A DNA stretch of 64,000 bases. Source: Theropithecus gelada. Its lineage: Eukaryota > Chordata > Mammalia > Primates > Cercopithecidae. A program made the translations under genes and the position numbers. The notes under the pieces are model-generated. The model saw only the letters and a program-made list of their open reading frames with translations. It was not told the DNA's origin and did no database searches. Positions 35,459-44,689 of the stretch are shown piece by piece (positions within the stretch are counted from its first letter, which is position 1; each line of letters starts with the position of its first letter). The stretch is taken from assembly GCF_003255815.1 (NCBI RefSeq), contig NC_037669.1, forward strand, positions 120,300,970 to 120,364,969. Direction: 5' to 3'.

Positions 35459-35662
35459 AATAACACATGACACCGAGCAGAGACCTGAGACCCTGACCTG
35501 GGAGACCCTGATCCACAGGAGAAGAGTGGAAGGTGATGTCAGACTGTGGCCACACACACAAGGATACCTGGCCCCAAGCAAAGACCTGAGGCCCCAGACC
35601 TGAGATCCATGGGAAAGGAGAGGAGAAGGTGATGTCAAACTGTGATGCCCGTCCTGATTGGG
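35459..35662. repeat. Diverged tandem duplication, about 2 x 100 bp
   Basis: 'gcagagacctgag' ... 'ggaaggtgatgtcagactgt' in the first unit parallels 'gcaaagacctgag' ... 'gagaaggtgatgtcaaactg' in the second. Two minus-strand ORFs across it repeat the same short peptide pattern for this reason. Confidence 0.82.
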
Positions 35663-36190
35663 GCATTGAAGGAGAAACGTGGTATCTCAACGCTGAGTAA
35701 CCGATCTCTGAACAAGCCCCTCCTTGCTTCTCCAAGTAGATGCTCTTGAGAGTGTTTTCACCACAATTTCCAACAAATATATACACAGATAGTATTCGCA
35801 ACCCTGGAGTGTTGACAAACAGGGGAGCAGAATGGGAAACTATTTGTGTAAGTAGAAATATTGTCCCAGACCAGGTAAAGGTCAATTATTTTCATAAGGC
35901 TTTTTTTTAAAGAATTATTTCAAGCAAACAGAATTAAACGGGTTACCTTTATTTTGTTCTGCTTGGTGTTGGAAGCAGATGAATTTTTAATTTACCTATT
36001 TACAGGCAATCATTATTTATATCTTTAAAGAATTAATTGTGGAAGTACAGAAATGAACACATCAGAGTCTTTAAGTTTCTACCTGAGATGTACAGATACC
36101 TGCCCATTTCAGAGAAAACAGCCTCAGAAGAAAAATATAATTGCTTTGCCTAGTGCATAGTAAGGGGTCAGTGATATATAATCAAAACTA
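35663..36190. other. Intronic sequence, unassigned
   Basis: Together with the duplication to its left it forms a minus-strand 146-codon frame (35445-35885) with no recognised similarity; possibly an old LTR, not proven. Confidence 0.35.
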
Positions 36191-36194
36191 CGTA

Positions 36195-36600
36195 CATCTT
36201 CCTTTATAAGAAAAGTGTACAACTTCGCCCTGTGCCATGTGACTCACCTGTCTTCTATGACTCACCCCACTAACTTCAGGCTTGGTCGTATGACTTACTT
36301 TAGTTAATGGAAAGTCAATGGAACTGCCAGTTCCCAGCAGAAGCAGTAGAGACATTTTACATTTCCACCAGTTGTGCCATGAAAGAGCAGCATGCATCAG
36401 ATAGTGATTGCTCCTTCAGCCTGAATCCTGGAAATAAGAAGGCCTGTGGAGTAGACCCCTAGTCCAGATTGGGGAAAAGATCCGAAGTCGATCCACTGTC
36501 TGGAGTAGAGCCACAGCAAGAGACAAACATCACCATTGTAATATTCAAATTTGGGGTTGTTTATTACCACAGCAAAAGCTGATTAATATACTCAATAACA
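36195..36600 (+). mobile_element. MLT1J-like LTR
   Basis: 'cagttcccagcagaagcag', 'gattgctccttcagcctgaa' and 'gtttattaccacagcaaaag' follow the older MLT1 LTR order. Confidence 0.7.
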
Positions 36601-37125
36601 TTTTAGAAACAAACGAAAAAAAAACAACAAGCTATGAAAAGGAGGCTTAATTGGTGCAACCTTATTTGCATAGCTAAAATATGCAGTCATTGTGGATTCA
36701 TACTCCCCTTTAAAGACATTCCAAGTAAAACAAAGTTGGTTGTGTCTGAGACTCCACATATAATATAAACAGGCTAGCACATCATTAAATAATATGGTAG
36801 GTGATCAAAAAATATTTGAAATGGGTTTGATCAAACACTTAGCAAAGATACAACTGAAAAAATTAGCAATCTGAAAATCAGGAACCCTGGTTTTAAAGCC
36901 AATCGTACATCTGAGTGAATTTGTCAGGCACCAACATTGCATGATATAAGAGGCACGTGCTTGTGCACATGTGCACATGCACATACACACACACACACAC
37001 TGGGCCAGATGGATCAAAAACATCTCCTTCACCACTCTGTCATGGTCCAAAACTGTCAACCATGATAAGTTGCAGCCTGTTCAAGAAGTACAAATCAGAA
37101 TGTGGTTGATCTAGAAGCTATAACA
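36601..37125. other. Single-copy intronic sequence with (CA)n tract
   Basis: The dinucleotide tract lies at 36957-37000; nothing else recognised. Confidence 0.45.
36957..37000 (+). repeat. (CA)n microsatellite, interrupted
   Basis: gtgcacatgtgcacatgcac leads into cacacacacacacac. Confidence 0.9.
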
Positions 37126-37129
37126 TGTG

Positions 37130-37410
37130 AGGCACTGTTGGTCACAGAAGAAATTGAGGATGTTTAGTCTAGGAAAGATAAGACTCTAAGATACATGTTA
37201 GTTGCTCTCAAAAACTTGAACACTTATCCCATAAGCAGATTAACTCTAATCTGTATAGATACAGAGAGCAAAACTGCAGACAACAGAAGAGAGTTACTGG
37301 GACACACATCTCAGTTCAGTTTACTAGAGCGTTCTGTCAGAGCTGAGCAGATCCTGAGATTAAGACGCATCTGGCCTGTACCTGGCCACGTAGTATAAAG
37401 TCAGAGCAGC
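37130..37410 (+). repeat. Possible ancient LINE (L3/CR1-like) fragment
   Basis: 'gaggatgtttagtctaggaa' and later 'ctctcaaaaacttgaacact' follow a very old mammalian repeat pattern. Very weak assignment. Confidence 0.35.
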
Positions 37411-38045
37411 TGACATGCAAGCACATCCCCAGTTGCAGTGCAAACATAAAGCCATATCCGGTGAGCTTGGAAGGAGTAGAAGAACAACAGAAGCAAGGGA
37501 TCTGTAGAGAGGAGGGATCTTCAGGAGAGGATCCACCATCAAAGCTTACGCTAGCTGAGTGAGCCAGAGTAAGCCACAGGCAGAAAAGTCAGAAGGGGTT
37601 ATGTTTTCAGGGATAGGGTGGTAACTGAAGGTGAACGTACCATGGTCTAGCCATCCCAAAGGTATGTGTGCATCTTGGGGAAAAAAGTCAAAGGTATAGA
37701 AGAATGAGAGGAGGCATAACATCCAAAGGCCTAAGCAAATATGCCAGAGGGTCCCTTTAGATAAAGGAAAACAGGAAAGAGAAAAGCCATTCTTCACGAG
37801 TTCGAGAAAGGTAAATAAGAATCCCTTGGAGTGGAAGTACCAGGGTGTACAGTCTGCAGCCAGAAGAAATCTAGGGGAGGTTCAACAGAAAAAAAGCCCT
37901 AATTAAGGACTTGGCATCAGGCCAGAGGCCCTCTGAGCACTGTCTAAGGAGATGGAGGTGGTGGGAAGGGTGTCAGCAGTAGGGAACAACAACAACAACA
38001 ACAAAAACACCTGGTGTCGGGGCCACAGCAGGGTGATGCTGGCTA
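37411..38045. other. Intronic sequence without recognised feature
   Basis: An (AAC)n tract at 37987-38006 is the only notable item. Confidence 0.4.
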
Positions 38046-38049
38046 ATGC

Positions 38050-38280
38050 TCCCACAGCATGCACTATATGCCAGGCACGGTACTAAAAGCTCCACACGTA
38101 TTAGCTCTTCCACTCCTCACCACAACCCTGTGAGCTAGGTACCACTGTGATCCCATTTTACAGATGGCAAAACTGATGCATAGTGAGGTGTGCCCAAGGT
38201 CCCTTAGTTAGTAAAGGCAGACCCAGAATTTGCAGGCAGGGAACCTGGTTCCTGAATTGTGTTCTTAACCCAGAGCCAGG
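38050..38280 (-). mobile_element. MIR SINE, near full length
   Basis: 'tatgccaggcacggtactaa', 'gatcccattttacagatggc', 'gaacctggttcctgaattgt'. Confidence 0.9.
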
Positions 38281-38284
38281 AGCT

Positions 38285-39600
38285 CAGCCCAGAGGAACAA
38301 AAGCAGGGAGGTGGTGAGAGGGTTAGCCAAGACCTGGATACAGGAGTGGGCAGAGACCTCAGGCGGGTCCGCAGATCCCACAGTCACCAGATGGGGCTCA
38401 GAAAATAGGCAATGTTTACTGTAACTGCAGCCTCATTTTTCCTGGGGACATCAATTAAAAGAATTCTGTAGCAATCCTAACCGTCCCACCATGTGAAAGG
38501 GTTGCTTCTATCAGCCAATGTTTCCTGCTGCCCAGATGTTCCAGAAAAAGCTGGACAACTATTCATCGGGTGTGTCATGAGGGGATTTTTGTAGTCCCTT
38601 AGCATATTTGCAAAATCAGGCAGGAATGATTTTTGGCTGTTTACTGTTTTGTTAGCCTTCATTTCCTTCCTCTCCTCACCTCCAAAGGCAGTCTCTAACC
38701 TAATTTGATAATCCTACTCATTCAGTGAACTACTAAACTGTAATTATTTGCATCCTGAAACAAACCTGCTTTTACCATCATTATCCTTGGAGCCCACTGA
38801 ACCCTCAGGCATGCCAGCAAGCAGCACAATGATGACTCTCTTGTCCCCGAGGCCCTGTAAGCCTTCCTTAGTTATAGCTGTGAAGTATTTTGAGAAACCT
38901 GAATTAAAGTGCTAGAGAAAGCACAACACACATTTATTGCTCATCTTGGAAAGACAACAGCAATGAGCTTCCAAAACTATCTTTGATTAACATAATCTGG
39001 GGGTAATGAATATGGATGTTGCCAATAGTCACCTAGAAGCATGTTTTCTTCTGTATATTTTGTTCTCTCCAGTAAATTTCCTACCAAGAAAGGAAATGGC
39101 CCCAACTCCCTGTTTGCATCAATAAAGCAAGCACTCAGGGGAATTACGTGAAGAGAATAGGACCAGGGGGGCATTCTTGCCACCCTCAACCTTTGCTTTT
39201 GGTTGATTCTCCACATTTTCAATACGGTTTCTAATTACCAGGAATACGAAGTGCAAATAGAAGCCATCACCTTCATAACAAGGCTGGTTTGTTTCTCGGT
39301 GTCCTTGTGACAGTTTCTGATGAAGCTGAACAGGACAAGTAGCCCAGGGGATATCTCTAGACAGTGCCACATCCATAGTCATTGCCTGCCGAGGAGAGCT
39401 GTTAAGAGGCCCACAACCTGCCCAGGGAAGGAAACAGGAAGTACCTGTCAGACTAGTGACCTCCTGTGGAAAACAGCAATATCTGGTTTTCCACATGGAG
39501 CACTTGTCATTATGCCTGGCATGAGGCAGGGAACCTCAGGACTGCTGTACTAGAATAAGCTGGGGCATTTAAAGAACCCCGGTATATAGGCCATACTTCA
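38285..39600. other. Repeat-poor stretch
   Basis: About 1.3 kb with no recognised family. AT/GC balanced, with several short ORFs on both strands (38977-39553) that overlap one another and lack similarity. Confidence 0.45.
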
Positions 39601-39604
39601 GACA

Positions 39605-39699
39605 AATTACATTTGAATTTCTGGGGTGGGGCACAGGCACCAGCGTTGCTGAAAGATCCTTGGGCATTTCCAATGTGCACCCAAGATGGAGAGCCACTG
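39605..39699 (+). mobile_element. MER5A right-half fragment
   Basis: 'tttctggggtggggcacagg', 'agatccttgggcatttccaa', 'gatggagagccactg'. Confidence 0.75.
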
Positions 39700-40070
39700 C
39701 CAAGGGGTCTCAAGACGGGAAACGCATTCACCACCCCTTGAAAAGCGGGCATGAAGCCCACCTGCATTTACCACAGCCACAACCTGCCACGGGGACTGTC
39801 TCCTCGATTCCAGCAGCACATGGCTTGCAAGGCTCTCCTGGGGCCGGCTGACAATTTTTCTCCTTCCTGCATACAGTGTCCTGTGTGCAGGCACTGCCCT
39901 GGCTGCAGAGTCCCACTGGCTTGTACATCTCTGCCTACTTGTCGGCCTCCCTGCTGCGGCAGGTCCACACCCCTCGCCTTTTCACATCTATCCCAGGCTG
40001 CCTTAAAGAGTCCCAGGGCCTAATATTCTGCAACAGCTACAATGAGCTTTTAGAAATGTAAGTCCTCTCA
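39700..40070. other. GC-rich unassigned stretch with overlapping ORFs
   Basis: More GC and CpG than its surroundings (nine CpG counted in 39701-39980) and six ORFs of about 60-95 codons in several frames on both strands. High GC alone lengthens random ORFs, and no family, splice pattern or start context singles one out. Regulatory element possible. Confidence 0.4.
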
Positions 40071-40074
40071 TATT

Positions 40075-40520
40075 GCTCACCTGACTAAAAGCCTCCGAGG
40101 GCTTCTCACCGCACTGAATATCAAAATCACAGCCCTTTTATCTTGGCTGACCAGCCCCTTGGCAGTCTGACCTCTGTGCATCTCAAACAAGAGAGCCCTG
40201 CGGAGCCCAGGGCCAAGCTCTGGCTCTGGTGACTTTGGGTAAGTGACTGCCCCTCTCCTGGCCTACTTTGTCTCATCTGTAAAGGCAATTATGTTATGAG
40301 GATTAAATTAGTCCACACGACACTCAAATCCTCCTCCTTACCCCATACCAGTCCCACTTAGATCCCAGCAGATGCAACACCTGCTCTACCCTCTTGAACC
40401 ACAATGTGAGGAGCACTTCCCTGACACCTGGTACAACTGGCCCCTTTGCACCACTCAGGAGCCAATGCCATGTCCACAGAGACCTTCCCACCCCTTAATC
40501 ACCCCATTTTATTTCCTCTA
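40075..40520 (+). mobile_element. L2 LINE fragment with MIR inside
   Basis: L2-like 'cctccgagggcttctcaccg' and 'ttggcagtctgacctctgtg' before, and 'cagagaccttcccacccctt' after, a MIR piece at 40215-40310 ('ctcatctgtaaaggcaatta', 'tatgaggattaaatta'). Confidence 0.65.
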
Positions 40521-40536
40521 AGCCTATACTAGTTTA

Positions 40537-40613
40537 GATATATTTTACTTATTATTGAATATTTATATTTATATAAACAATTGTTCCTTACCTTGCTCTA
40601 TGAGGAATACATT
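40537..40613 (+). repeat. 77-bp segment nearly identical to 29743-29820
   Basis: Lies where the MLT1 terminus is interrupted: terminus-like sequence stands on both sides of it. Same orientation as the 29.7-kb copy. Confidence 0.85.
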
Positions 40614-40637
40614 TGCTAGGGCAACCATAACAAAGTA

Positions 40638-40709
40638 TTGTGTTGGTGCAAAAGTAACTGTGGTTTTTGCAATTTGTGCTTTACTGCAATTACTTTTGTA
40701 CCAACCTAA
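40638..40709. mobile_element. MADE1 mariner MITE (72 bp)
   Basis: Inverted ends gtgttggtgcaaaagtaact and taccaacctaa with TA on both sides, inserted in the MLT1 LTR. The arms are less perfect than in the copy at 28.9 kb. Confidence 0.93.
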
Positions 40710-41149
40710 TACCACGGGCCAGGTGGCTTAAGCAATAGGAATGTATTGTGTCACCATTCTGGAGTCTACAAATCCAAGATCAAGGTGTCAGCAGTGTTGG
40801 CTTCTTAGGGCTATGAGGAAGAATCGCTTCCCTGCCTCTTTTCTCACTTCTGGTGGTTTCACGGCAATCTGAAGCTTCCCTTTGCTTGTAGAGGCATCAC
40901 CCCCATGTCTGTTCTCCCTGTGTGTGTGACTTTGTATACAAATTTCCCCTTTTTATAAAGACGTCAGTCATATGGACTAAGGGCCCATTCTACTTTGGTA
41001 TGACCTCCCCCAACTAATTACATCTATAATGATATTATTTCCATATAAGGTCACATTCTGAGGTGTGGTGGCTAGGACTCCAACATTCTAATTTAGAGGG
41101 CCATGATTCAGCCCATAACACAGTCTTTATCCCTCTCTGAAATTGACTG

Positions 41150-41320
41150 ATTTTATTTGTCAACCTATGTATTGCCTCCTCCCTCCTCACCAAACGTCAG
41201 CACCATGACAGCAGGACCTTGAATGTCTCATTTACCACAGCAACTGCTACATAAGGCTGGGCTGACACAGAGAAGATGCTTTGTATAGTTTCCTGAATAG
41301 ATGAATTAAAACTAAAGCAG
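41150..41320 (+). mobile_element. L2 LINE 3' fragment
   Basis: 'accatgacagcaggaccttg' and 'gtttcctgaatagatgaatt' are in L2 terminal order. Confidence 0.6.
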
Positions 41321-41379
41321 CAGGCCAATTTTCTGAATAAAAACACTGAAGCCACAATAGTGAAGCTACTATTCAGTTA

Positions 41380-41680
41380 TTTAAAATGATGTTTCTGTAA
41401 CTATTGATGTGGGAAAACATCCTAACATATTGTTGGAAAACAAGAAAATTTCAAATCAGAATAAATGATATAGTAACATTTATAAAACACACACACACAC
41501 ACACACATATATAGGTCCATTCAAACAGTTGTGTAGTTACATAGAAAAGGGTCTGAAAGAATATAAATCAGGTTGTAGCTAGCTGGGTGGTATTTTATTT
41601 ACTCATGTGTTTTTTTGTTGTTTATATTGTCTGACTTTTCTGCAATAGATATGCCATGTTTGTGTAAAAAGAGAAATAAT
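41380..41680 (+). mobile_element. Old L1M 3' fragment with (AC)n
   Basis: 'gatgtgggaaaacatcctaa', an ACACAC...TATATA tract at 41488-41513, 'aaagggtctgaaagaatata' and 'ttttctgcaatagatatgcc' fit the L1M tail. Confidence 0.65.
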
Positions 41681-41749
41681 TAAAACCGAGCTTTTCAGGG
41701 AAAAACAAAAACAAACCCTCTCACTTCCAGTGTGATGTGGGCATCCACT

Positions 41750-41875
41750 ATCCCTTGTCCCAGGCTGCAAGCTCCATGAGAGCAGGGACCATGTCTTTGC
41801 ACCTACAAGCCTCACGCCATGCTTGGCACATAACAGGTGTTCCTTATATGCTGGCTGAGTGGAAATAAATAGATA
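41750..41875 (+). mobile_element. L2 LINE 3' end
   Basis: 'aagctccatgagagcaggga' and 'gcttggcacataacaggtgt'. Confidence 0.75.
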
Positions 41876-43280
41876 CATGGATTCATGTCCCCACAAGACC
41901 TTAACCAAAGCAGTTGTTCTAGCAGCCTTCCTGGTAAACATATGGTATATTTTCTTACCAATGCAAAAATCTTTAGAAGAAGAAAGAGGAGAGGAGGAAG
42001 GGGAGGTGGAAGGGAGGAATGCAGACACTCTAGCCTGTTAAATATCTCTGGTGTGTTATCCAACTATAGTGATATCTAAGGTGTTGTCAAGAATAAAAAC
42101 ACAGCACGAAGCAACACTGTCAAAGCTAGGAAAAAATTAAACCAGAAGGGCTGTCACCCAAACCTGTGAACCAAACAGCCACATTTCACTGGATTCTTCT
42201 AATTAGTGTTTGAAAAGCCTTTAGAAGCAGACAAGTGCTACATTAAGTGCTTAGTATTCATTAATACTTTGAGTAGATAAGGTAGGCAGGTACTTACTGA
42301 TTATGTAAATGTCCTGAGCTTGTCAGTACAGTATTTGGAATCGATGTCTGGCTATATTTCAAAAATTCTATATACATTTATGAGTTTTATAAATTTTATA
42401 CAGTTTTTATAAATTTCCTCCAGCTTCTGGCTTCCAAAGAAAGTAGCTTCATATATTTGCAGTTTATAATTTACTAAACTTTAGAAATTACCTAACACTG
42501 TAGTTCTCAACTCTATCAGATCCAACACCCCTTTTTATAATAAATACTTTGTCATACCTCCTTTTAGTATCCTGAAGTGAAATTATAGATAATCTACCTA
42601 TATACAACATATTTCAGTGTGTAAATACCCAGGCATGCCCAAATGACTGTGTCAGATGCTTGCAATATGTGAAAAATCACCGCAAACGTGCCAGTTCCAG
42701 ATGGCAGGCTGTTCCAGAGTGCGGCATGAGAAATGCAATACCATGGGTGGCATTCCCACAGGGGCCTTGGTTTTCTGAAAGGGCAAACAACTCCTCTTAA
42801 GTTCCAAACTAAATACATTATAATCTTCCTTTGATTTATTCTATAGTTATATCACTGGAAAATTCAATTTACCTGTGTATTAAGGCTATCCAAAATATCC
42901 TATGAGTTTATATGTAAAAGACAGTGACGTTCCAGGCTCAGATTATCATAACCAGGATTTTAATCTACAGGAATGTCAAGCAAAATATCTGAAAGTTGTG
43001 TGATAATGTCCTACACATTTCACATCTCAGGGTCCCCCCAGATGCCAGGAGTACTCCCCACCATTCCAATGTTTGAGAGTTTAAAAAAAATCCCCAAAAC
43101 ATTTTTTATTTCATTTGGGAGCCAAGTGCCAAAATAACCCATGGGGTGGCATGGCCCCTCTTGAGCCTCATGGATCAATTTTACATCCTTATGTTAAAAA
43201 ATGTAGATATCGTGTCCCCGCAAAATATGCCCAAGAATCACAGACCAAGTGTTGGCAGAGTCAAGTAAGAGGTAGAGGTG
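41876..43280. other. Intronic sequence, mostly unassigned
   Basis: Purine-rich block at 41978-42021. A possible hAT/MER20-like fragment at 42497-42620 ('tgtagttctcaactctatca', 'ccaacacccctttttataat'). The rest is not recognised. Confidence 0.4.
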
Positions 43281-43284
43281 AGAT

Positions 43285-43475
43285 GGACGAGCACTTTCCA
43301 TACGCCAGGCATTTTCTTAAGCTCCTTATGGATGTCACTCATCTAATCTTCACATCAACACTAAGAGACAGACTGTATTGTCCCATTGGACAGTTGAGAC
43401 CTAAACACAGACGTGGCTTACCCAAGACCACAGAGCAGTAAGTGGCAGAGCCCTAACTCAGACCATCCTCATCAG
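43285..43475 (-). mobile_element. MIR SINE, about 210 bp upstream of the coding exon
   Basis: 'ctcatctaatcttcacatca', 'cccaagaccacagagcagta' in reverse MIR order. Confidence 0.85.
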
Positions 43476-43640
43476 GATGACTGTGCAGCACAGTGCACGT
43501 GCCGACGGTCCTTTAGGACTGGAGAGAAGAGCAAGGAGAGTGGAGCCATGGAACCCTTTTGTGTTATGAGCACACAGGTAGACCAGTTCTACCAGTTCAG
43601 GACATTAACCTCCAACCATCCCTCCAAGTCAAGGTTTGTT

Positions 43641-43684
43641 TCTCACTCGGTCTCATCTTCTGCTTTCTTGTGTTTTTCCTGCAG
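43641..43684 (+). other. 3' splice site of the SLC7A14 coding exon
   Basis: A long pyrimidine tract with only scattered purines ends in tttttcctgcag, an almost ideal acceptor. The exon begins at 43685. Confidence 0.88.
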
Positions 43685-43690
43685 ACATTC

Positions 43691-43735
43691 ATGCCCAGGA
43701 GAAGGCTGCACTGGGTCCCTCTGGACCTTTCCTAA
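43691..43735 (+). other. Upstream ORF 1 in SLC7A14 5' UTR (14 codons)
   Basis: ATG six bases into the exon, stop TAA at 43733-43735, peptide MPRRRLHWVPLDLS. Context is weak (T at -3, C at +4), so most ribosomes would be expected to scan past it. It ends 101 nt before the main start, which allows reinitiation. Confidence 0.6.
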
Positions 43736-43757
43736 AAGGGAGATCCCTGTTCACTAG

Positions 43758-43781
43758 ATGAGTTCCAGAACCATCCACTAA
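43758..43781 (+). other. Upstream ORF 2 in SLC7A14 5' UTR (7 codons)
   Basis: ATG followed by six codons and TAA (MSSRTIH), in a frame different from the main CDS, ending 55 nt before its start. T at -3 makes the context weak. It may tune translation of SLC7A14; function is inferred only from position. Confidence 0.55.
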
Positions 43782-43836
43782 GGCTTTGCAGCCCCCTTCC
43801 ATCAGCTGACCTTCACTGCATCCCCTATCGCTCAAG

Positions 43837-44140
43837 ATGAGTGGCTTCCTCGCCTCCCTGGACCCCCGGCGGGTGCAGTGGGGGGCTGCCTGGTATGCAA
43901 TGCACTCCAGGATCCTACGCACCAAACCAGTGGAGTCCATGCTAGAGGGAACTGGGGCCACCACGGCACATGGAACTAAGCTAGCCCAGGTGCTCACCAC
44001 AGTGGACCTCATCTCTCTTGGCGTTGGCAGCTGTGTGGGCACTGGCATGTATGTGGTCTCTGGCCTGGTGGCCAAGGAAATGGCAGGACCTGGTGTCATT
44101 GTGTCCTTCATCATTGCAGCCGTCGCATCCATATTATCAG
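43837..44140 (+). CDS. SLC7A14: SLC7A14 first coding exon (N-terminus, partial CDS)
   Basis: The reading frame opens with MSGFLASLDPRRVQWGAAWY and runs 101 codons plus the first base of a Gly codon into a GT donor (phase 1). The sequence is recognised as SLC7A14, a member of the APC/CAT amino-acid transporter superfamily. Seen: a cytosolic N-tail (residues 1 to about 55), a first transmembrane helix around 57-79 with the glycine-rich GVGSCVGTGMYV motif that in APC transporters forms the unwound substrate-binding part of TM1, and the start of TM2 (GPGVIVSFIIAAVASILSG). Known for the family: SLC7A14 is a lysosomal, brain- and retina-enriched transporter, linked to recessive retinitis pigmentosa. 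The start has A at -3. The frame stays open past the donor for 56 codons, but that part is intron and not family-like. About 13% of the full protein lies here. Confidence 0.96.
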
Positions 44141-44149
44141 GTAAGTGTC
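44141..44149 (+). other. 5' splice site of the SLC7A14 coding exon
   Basis: The exon end TCAG is followed by gtaagtgt, a near-consensus U1 site, splitting a Gly codon after its first base. The phase fits the known continuation of the family (SILSG then the next exon). Confidence 0.92.
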
Positions 44150-44329
44150 TCCATGCAAGGAAGTACTGTGGAAAATGTGCTTACCAGCCTGGTCACTGCT
44201 CATCCCCCTTCTCCGGAGTATTTAGTGGTGAGATGTATGAAGTGGTAGAAAAGTGGATCATAATGCTCTTTTTTGCCTTGACTTCCAGAGAGGTTAGGGC
44301 CAGGTTTTGACTTAATTATAGTAGCTTCC

Positions 44330-44644
44330 TTTTTTTTTTTTTTTTTTTTTTTTTTTGAGATGGAGTCTTGCTCTGTTGCCCAGGCTGGAGTGCAGTGGCG
44401 TGATCTCAGCTCACTGCAACCTCCGCCTCTGCCTCCTGGGTTCAAGCAATTCTCCTGTTTCAGCCTTCTGAGTAGCTGGGATTATAGGCGCCGGCCACCA
44501 TGCCCGGCTAATTTTTGTATTTTTAGTAGAGACGGGGTTTCACCATTTTGGCCAGACTGGTCTCAAACTCCTAACTTCAACTAATCCACCTGCCTCGGCC
44601 TCCCAAAGTGCTGGAATTACAGGCATGAACCACCGTGCCTGGCC
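44330..44644 (-). mobile_element. AluS antisense, 190 bp after the SLC7A14 donor
   Basis: Poly-T of about 27, full dimer, ends 'accgtgcctggcc'. A 'cttccttttt' / 'cttctttttt' pair flanks it as a likely target-site duplication. Confidence 0.95.
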
Positions 44645-44689
44645 TTCTTTTTTGTTGTTGTTTTTTGTTTTTTGCTTTCTGGGTTTTTT

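Larger units (their letters stand above)
40525..41122 (-). mobile_element. MLT1 LTR (ERVL-MaLR), split by a 77-bp insert and a MADE1
   Basis: From the left (LTR 3' end): 'tatactagttt', then the insert, then 'ttgctagggcaaccataaca', MADE1, 'ggtggcttaagcaatagga', 'gtctacaaatccaagatcaa' and finally 'gattcagcccataacac', the LTR 5' end. A solo LTR with no internal region. Confidence 0.85.
1..43684 (+). other. SLC7A14: SLC7A14 intron upstream of the first coding exon (partial)
   Basis: No exon of this gene was recognised here. Because the coding exon starts with UTR behind a strong acceptor, the sequence upstream is read as intron 1, with the noncoding first exon and promoter beyond the window edge. 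An alternative internal promoter cannot be excluded; no CpG island was seen in this stretch. Confidence 0.75.
43685..43836 (+). other. SLC7A14: SLC7A14 5' UTR portion of the first coding exon
   Basis: These 152 nt lie between a strong 3' splice site and the SLC7A14 start codon, so the 5' UTR is split by an intron and an upstream noncoding exon is implied. The segment contains two short upstream ORFs, listed separately. That it is UTR is inferred from the acceptor and from the first Met matching the known protein start. Confidence 0.85.

Noticed and set aside
35445..35885. 146-codon minus-strand ORF
   Set aside because: The repeated peptide pattern comes from the local DNA duplication; no family match. 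Kept only as a repeat observation.
43689..44132. 147-codon minus-strand ORF over the SLC7A14 exon
   Set aside because: Shadow frame opposite a GC-balanced coding exon; no independent signal.
44141..44310. Open continuation of the SLC7A14 frame past the donor (56 more codons)
   Set aside because: The donor is near consensus, the extra residues do not continue TM2, and no poly-A signal was seen close by. Read as intron.
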